The notes under the pieces were generated by a model, which made no database searches, was not told the DNA's origin, and saw only the letters and a list, made by a program, of their open reading frames with translations. From contig NC_041019.1 in assembly GCF_004193775.1 (NCBI RefSeq), positions 17,827,020-17,891,019 on the forward strand: a stretch of DNA of 64,000 bases, in the 5' to 3' direction. The DNA is from Glycine soja. Taxonomy: Eukaryota; Streptophyta; Magnoliopsida; Fabales; Fabaceae. Within the stretch, counting starts at the first letter, position 1. Every line of letters starts with the position of its first letter. This document shows positions 59,626 to 64,000 of the stretch, piece by piece. Both the position numbers and the translations under genes were made by a program.

Positions 59626-61306
59626 TCAAAACCTGTTCCTTTGCTCCGATAGTGGTAGTGGAAATATACTTGAATTTCCTATACTATTTTCACTACGTAG
59701 CAACTTTAACTTCATTAGTTCTGCACTCTCAAGAACATGATTTTCTCTTGTCCTACCACTACTAGCTTCATTGCCAACATATGTTGTGAGAGCAGTTGCT
59801 AGTGCTGATTGAAATTTTGGGTTGCTTCTGATTATTGCCTCAGTTGCAGCAACAATGGGATTAGGGAAAGAATGCTGAGAATGTAGAGGAGAGAAACCTG
59901 AGGAAAAGTTAAGGTTTGTTGATGAGTATTTTGGCATGCAAGTGAAGCTTGAGTTTGAGGAAGAAGTTGGAGGTGTTGTAAGGTCTAAAGTGATTGTGGG
60001 GTGAGAATTCAAGGTTGAAATGGATGAGTTGGGGAAGTAGAATTGTTGCGGTCTTGAAACTTGGTGTGTAGATAAGTTTAGAGCATTATTAGGGTTGTAA
60101 TAACGAGCACTAGAGTTGATGATGGAGGATATAGCTGAATCAACTAATCCATGTTGTGAACTAAATGAGGGAGATTGGAGCATGGAAGCTGTAGCAGAAG
60201 TTTTGCAGGCCATTGTAGTGGCTGACATAGGAAGAGGGTGATTGTGAGTTCCTTCATAGGTGGTAATCAATATGGACATGTCTTCAGCACATCTTTGCAC
60301 CTGAAAATTAATTAATTAAAAGAAAATGATATTAATTAATAACATGTTTAGTAAAATTAGCTTATAAGCTATATAAGTTAAGATCTGAAACCTTGTAAGC
60401 TAATAATAGTAACTTATATCAAACACACCAATTTTTGGATTCTAATTTCAGCTTAATTTGATGTCATAACATCAATAAAAAAGTTAAGAAAACCAGTACT
60501 ATTCAAACCTGATAAATCTACCTTTACTTTTACTAACTAATCACTTGAATGCCCAAGTACAAAGTGGTAGAAGTTAAAAAGATTTGAAGTGTGATAGTGT
60601 TTTTTTTTTTTTTTTGCTTAGCAAAAATATGTATATTGTATTAATACTAGGAGTACCAGAGGTACTGAAAGTACAAGCAGTGGTTATGTAACCAGCTGGT
60701 TCAGAGGTGAATACATCCAAACCAGCTCCACAAACCCTGTTACAAAAATCTAGTCCCTACCCTTCCATCCTTGGTAGAGAACCCTACATTTAGATTAGAG
60801 GACCATTGATTGAAGTGTGATAGTGTAGTGAAGTTTAGAGGAAATAGAGTACCTTACTAGCTATTAGGCTTCCCATCCCATGGCACAATTAAATTAGCAA
60901 CTCAATTTTTATTAATGTATCTAATCTAGTCCAATGTAATATATAAAATAGTGAAAATTGAGATACTACTTAAGACAAACAAATTGAAAGAGTAAAGAAA
61001 ATGAAAGAAATAAAATTAATTAGTCAATACATGACTGCATGCATGCATCATATGTATGTAGACTAATTGTTGATTTTCATTGTTTTCTATATGCCCATCA
61101 AAAACAAAATTTACTATTTTCTATTCTGCTCTATTTATTAATTATTCAAAACAAGTCATTAGAGGATTCATACCTGTTTTCTTACTGGACAAGATGGAGA
61201 AGCAGTGCATCGATAGTAAGCTCGGGGGCATGGATTTCATTTGCCCATTTTCTGCCCATATTTTCTGCAATGGCACCCACCATATTTTCTGCCCATATTT
61301 AATTAG
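59626..61306 (-). pseudogene. Group IIb-like WRKY transcription factor, 3' part only
   Basis: Two exons on the minus strand. The upstream one (61306-61174) holds part of the WRKY domain: KYGQKMGK, then NPCPRAYYRCTASPSCPVRKQ. The intron (61173-60301) ends TTTTCAG. The last exon (60300-59626) starts [24 protein letters not shown], completing a C-X5-C ... H-X-H zinc site, followed by a Ser/Asn/Thr-rich tail with [14 protein letters not shown]. The phase-0 intron directly before Val, six residues after the second Cys, is the V-type intron restricted to groups IIa and IIb; the tail fits IIb. Three defects make it dead: Trp of WRKYGQK is Cys (61269-61267), a TGA (61239-61237) stands where relatives have Gly, and the start of the domain carries a short duplication. 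Everything 5' of the domain is missing. The last exon remains fully open. Confidence 0.88.
60601..60809 (-). mobile_element. 5'-truncated LINE 3' end in the WRKY intron
   Basis: The insert has a 15-base T-run at its left end (a poly(A) tail on the minus strand) and is flanked by TTGAAGTGTGATAGTGT at 60584-60600 and 60810-60826. The 17-bp perfect duplication and tail are the marks of target-primed reverse transcription. The 209-bp body could also be a SINE, but it shows no obvious pol III box. Confidence 0.87.
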
Positions 61307-61313
61307 AGAATAT

Positions 61314-61730
61314 TATAAATCATCACTGTCAGGTTCATTTCTATTCCCCGAACCATGACTCACATGATGATCCAATTTATCATCAACAACAGTCATGCTT
61401 GAAAAGATATCAGCATGCTCTTTGTTGTCATTAGAATGAAATGACACATCAACAAAGGGATCATCATTTTTTAGTGATTCACTAGCTACTCCAGAGTTCA
61501 TAAAATTTCCAAATAAATCATCAGCCAGAGCTGGAGGTGTGGATGGTGTCAAATTTGCTATATTTTGACCATTCTTACTCTTTGTATTATCACCAGTTCC
61601 ATGAGGAGTCATTCAAATCACCAGTGTCTATCAAGTCAAGTAACTCAGCAACATCAGCACTATTCATCTTCACAGCTTTCTCTGAGTTAATAGCACTTTT
61701 TAGTTGGTTTCCACCTAAAAGACCAAGAAC
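61314..61730 (-). pseudogene. Unidentified host-gene last-exon fragment with DPF/DLF motifs
   Basis: A splice acceptor (GATGGACAG) at 61731 opens an exon reading VLGLLGGNQLKSAIN ... VAELLDLIDTGDLND. After a one-base shift near 61610 it continues TPHGTGDNTKSKNG, ADDLFGNFMNSG, KNDDPFVDVSFHSND, ADIFSSMTV and ends DSDDL at a stop (61315-61313). The acidic composition with DLF and DPF motifs resembles the tails of clathrin/adaptor accessory proteins, but I cannot name the gene. It stops only a few bases before WRKY-derived sequence begins. Confidence 0.5.
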
Positions 61731-62574
61731 CTGTCCATCAAAGGTCAAGTGCTAAATTTAATTACAAAATATTAATCTTGCAATCAAAAGGTTGCTCTTA
61801 AATTTATCTGCATCCTACTTAGCTATTTGGTAGAGTGATTCCTTTAGTATGTGTAATTTGAACAAAAAGAGGAAAGAACTGCACAATATTTTGCAGAGTT
61901 CTGAGATATAACTTAAATTCTCTATCAACATCTATATTTTCATAGTAACTAGCACATTATTGTGCAGATTTAACCAGTGGCACACATAATTAAGTTGATA
62001 GAAGAAGGGGGAATGAATACAAGTTGGATTATCGGATCTAATGAGAAAAAGGAGAAAAGTAAACCAAAAGGGAAAACTAATTCTATCTTCAAATTTTAGG
62101 CCTCGGCATAGATTTATTAAAAAAAGGAAAGAAATTAAATCCTCAACTTGGATCATTTGGCATATATTACACCAAACATTTGTTACAATATTTCAAAATA
62201 TATTGTAAAATTAATCAGTATTCAAATTGAAGAAAAAATCTTGTGAGATATTTCATTATTTAATTAGGGTGAGGAGTCTTATTGTATTAGGGTGGGCTTG
62301 GGTTTACACCAATTGCAATACACTAGTACTTGACCTATTTGTTAGCACCGAGAAAGTCTTTTCTATTTTACACACATCAAACATCACATATTACATCTCT
62401 TTGTTTCTGGTTTTCTTTGTATTGGATTAATGTTCATTTGACTTATTCAAAAGTTGGAGATTTTGATAACTAACATAATTTGTTTTAAACGATAGAGATT
62501 TTGATAACTGACATAAGTTGGAGATTTTGATAACTAACATGTAGTGTTCCCTTCATTTCATTTGGTAGCAATTT
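61731..62574. other. Non-coding stretch between fragments
   Basis: No exon is recognised. The motif GGAGATTTTGATAACT recurs at 62455, 62489 and 62519. Confidence 0.5.
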
Positions 62575-63729
62575 CAAAGATATCACTGTTTGAAAATGAG
62601 GGTCCTCTGTTTTTTCACTTTTTCCTGGCACTGAAGAAGACTAGCTTCACTTTTAGCCTGTAATTTGATTTGGGCTTCCTTCAAGGCTTGAACTTCAGCT
62701 TCAGCTTTAGCATCAAATCATCAGTAGAATTAGCCCAATACAATCAGTAGAATTAGCAGCTAATAAGATAAAAATTCTTTAGTTGAAGTGAAATAAAACA
62801 TAACAATGATATATTTAATCAGTAGAATTAGCAGCTTCAGCTTTAGCTTCAACTTCAGTATGCTTAATCAGTAGAATTAGCAGCTTCACCCTGTGAAAAC
62901 AACTTAACTGAGTCAGTATATATTTAAAGAAAATATAATATCAAACAAAACAACATAGGGCATATAAACATCTCATATATGACTTACATTTGAATTTGTA
63001 TCATCAGTACAACCCACAACAGGATTTTTGGGCTCAACCTGTAAAAATAAACTCAGCCTAGTAAGCATTTAACAATGTTTTTGTAGACATGAAATAGAGA
63101 ATACAGATATATCAGTTAGGATTTCTCACGAAAAGCTTCCTTGAACCAGCCAATGAGGAATCCAAATCCTTTAACACAATAGCTGGCATTTGATCAATAT
63201 CCCAACCTATAACTTTGCAGATGACTTGTGCATAGGCCCTGTGAGCTTGCTTCCTTCTTGTCCTTAGTATGGCAGTGGAGTGTTGAATTAGTCCAATACA
63301 ATCCTTAAACCTCTTCCATACCTTGTTCCCAATACCCCCACAAACCAAACAATAAAAATCTCCTTCCTTGTGATTGTTCTCATAATATCTCCTAAGGTCA
63401 CCATCTTCTGCAAACACTTTTTCAAAGAACTTATACTCCTCAGATTCTTTAGAATCATTATGTAGCAGCTCATCATCCTCTGCCTCCTCATCATCTTCGT
63501 CACTATCAGAACCAGCATCCCCAACTAAGAACTTCTGGCAAGCTTCTAATGCTCTGTGCTGCAATTGCAGCATTGCCACAATTGCTTTCTCTTCTGCTGA
63601 TAGAGAATAAGTGAGAGAAGATGATTTGATGTCATCAAAGGAAGGCCATCCTGAAGCTGTAGAAGAAAAACCAGCCTTGGGGCTTTCACTTTCCCACTCA
63701 GCACCAGAAACCAGAGATTCTTGAGATTC
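62575..63729 (-). pseudogene. Host-gene fragment with zinc-finger-like domain (uncharacterised plant protein)
   Basis: Exon 63729-63130 (200 codons, phase 0, acceptor GAATGTAG) reads ESQESLVSGAEWES ..., then YSLSAEEKAIVAMLQLQHRALEACQKFL and a run of Asp/Glu. Next come FFEKVFAEDGDLRRYYENNHKEGDFYCLVCGG, KRFKDCIGLIQHS and KQAHRAYAQVICKVIGWDID. The CxxC ... LIQHS ... AHRAY spacing recalls the XS-type zinc finger, a weak assignment. Donor GTGAG at 63129. Exon 63038-62988 reads VEPKNPVVGCTDDTNSN. A short exon 62890-62864 ends in TAA. A further coding-like stretch (EVQALKEAQIKLQAKSEASLLQCQEKVKKQ, about 62700-62580) is likely the original C-terminus, cut off by that stop. The 5' end of the gene is not visible. 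Confidence 0.6.
62717..62885 (-). repeat. Four dispersed copies of GCTAATTCTACTGAT
   Basis: The 15-base motif from the short exon recurs near 62733, 62757, 62832 and 62880 (minus strand), partly with an adjoining GAAGCTRAAGCTGAAGCT run. This local duplication created the early stop. Confidence 0.65.
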
Positions 63730-64000
63730 CTACATTCAATTTTCATTAGTAACAACCAACAAGAAGTAAACATATATGGGAGTTGGGATTTGCTAGCAGC
63801 CAATATTAGTATTCCTTTGCTATTCCGATTTTCACAAATTTGAAGAAAGTGTAGCCTACCACAGCTAGCGATGTTAGCCAATAATTAGGTATAACTTCCA
63901 TCTTTTATATTTAAAATGCTATCCCTTAAAAGCTAGCTCTTTGTATTTGATCTAGTAATGTGTTTAATGTGCAAGTTCAAGACAATTTCACATTATAGCA
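63730..64000. other. Window end, upstream of the fragment
   Basis: No exon is recognised; the stretch reads as an intron or flank of the zinc-finger-like gene. Confidence 0.45.

Larger units (their letters stand above)
58460..64000 (+). mobile_element. CACTA transposon, left end present; probable gene-fragment-carrying element
   Basis: The terminus CACTACTAGAAAAATGGC starts at 58460, followed by subterminal ACGACGGTT and AACCGCCTTAG repeats. The element interrupts repeat copy F. No opposite end (CTAGTAGTG) is visible up to 64000, and F does not resume, so the other end is expected beyond the window. No CACTA transposase is seen inside. Instead there are three host-gene fragments in one orientation. 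The right limit given is the window edge. Truncation of the element soon after its left end remains possible. Confidence 0.55.

Overview
The window is a stretch of plant nuclear heterochromatin, almost certainly from a legume and most probably soybean (Glycine). The main reason is an intact SIRE1-type Copia/Sirevirus element on the minus strand at the left edge; the Ogre/Tat-type Ty3/gypsy content, spliced host-type exons, long (AT)n tracts and AT-rich spacers agree with this. I see no bacterial or organellar features and no rRNA or tRNA gene. Almost everything is transposable element, mostly nested.

Left part (1-14.1 kb). A SIRE1-like element is cut by the window edge: part of an env-like ORF, an intact 1576-codon gag-pol ORF, a leaky stop between them, primer-binding site and 5' LTR. 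Next to it lies a degenerate Tat-lineage gypsy integrase on the minus strand with a repeat-rich 3' region, then two copies (A, B) of a large LTR-like repeat that recurs at 41.6-44 kb (C) and 57.8-58.5 kb (F).

Centre (14.6-38.6 kb). One Mutator-like element (MULE) with terminal inverted repeats of about 220 bp spans 24 kb, but only about 5.5 kb is its own sequence. It has a multi-exon MURA-type transposase pseudogene on the minus strand and, tail-to-tail with it on the plus strand, a two-exon GRF zinc-finger gene. A 17.6-kb Ogre-like gypsy element (16460-34042, TSD CCCCC) sits in the 3' end of the transposase gene. A 909-bp solo LTR (35311-36219, TSD ATACT) sits in the catalytic domain. A 738-bp solo LTR (TSD CGTTT) is nested in the 5' LTR of the gypsy element. 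The gypsy element keeps tRNA-Arg-type PBS, ORF1, truncated gag, protease, G-patch, a spliceable intron, RT, two RNase H modules, integrase, a downstream accessory ORF, a hairpin-rich tandem array, PPT and 3' LTR, all with many stops.

Right part (38.6-58.5 kb). A SIN3-like paired-amphipathic-helix fragment abuts the MULE. After it come AT-rich spacer, repeat copies C, D and E, a LINE ORF1 relic, and a Copia LTR/gag stub.

Right end (58.5-64 kb). A CACTA transposon terminus interrupts repeat copy F. Inside it, on the same strand, lie three host-gene 3' fragments that keep their introns: a group IIb-like WRKY pseudogene, an unidentified acidic gene fragment with DPF/DLF motifs, and a gene with a zinc-finger-like domain. 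The other CACTA end is not in the window. This looks like a gene-fragment-carrying CACTA element.
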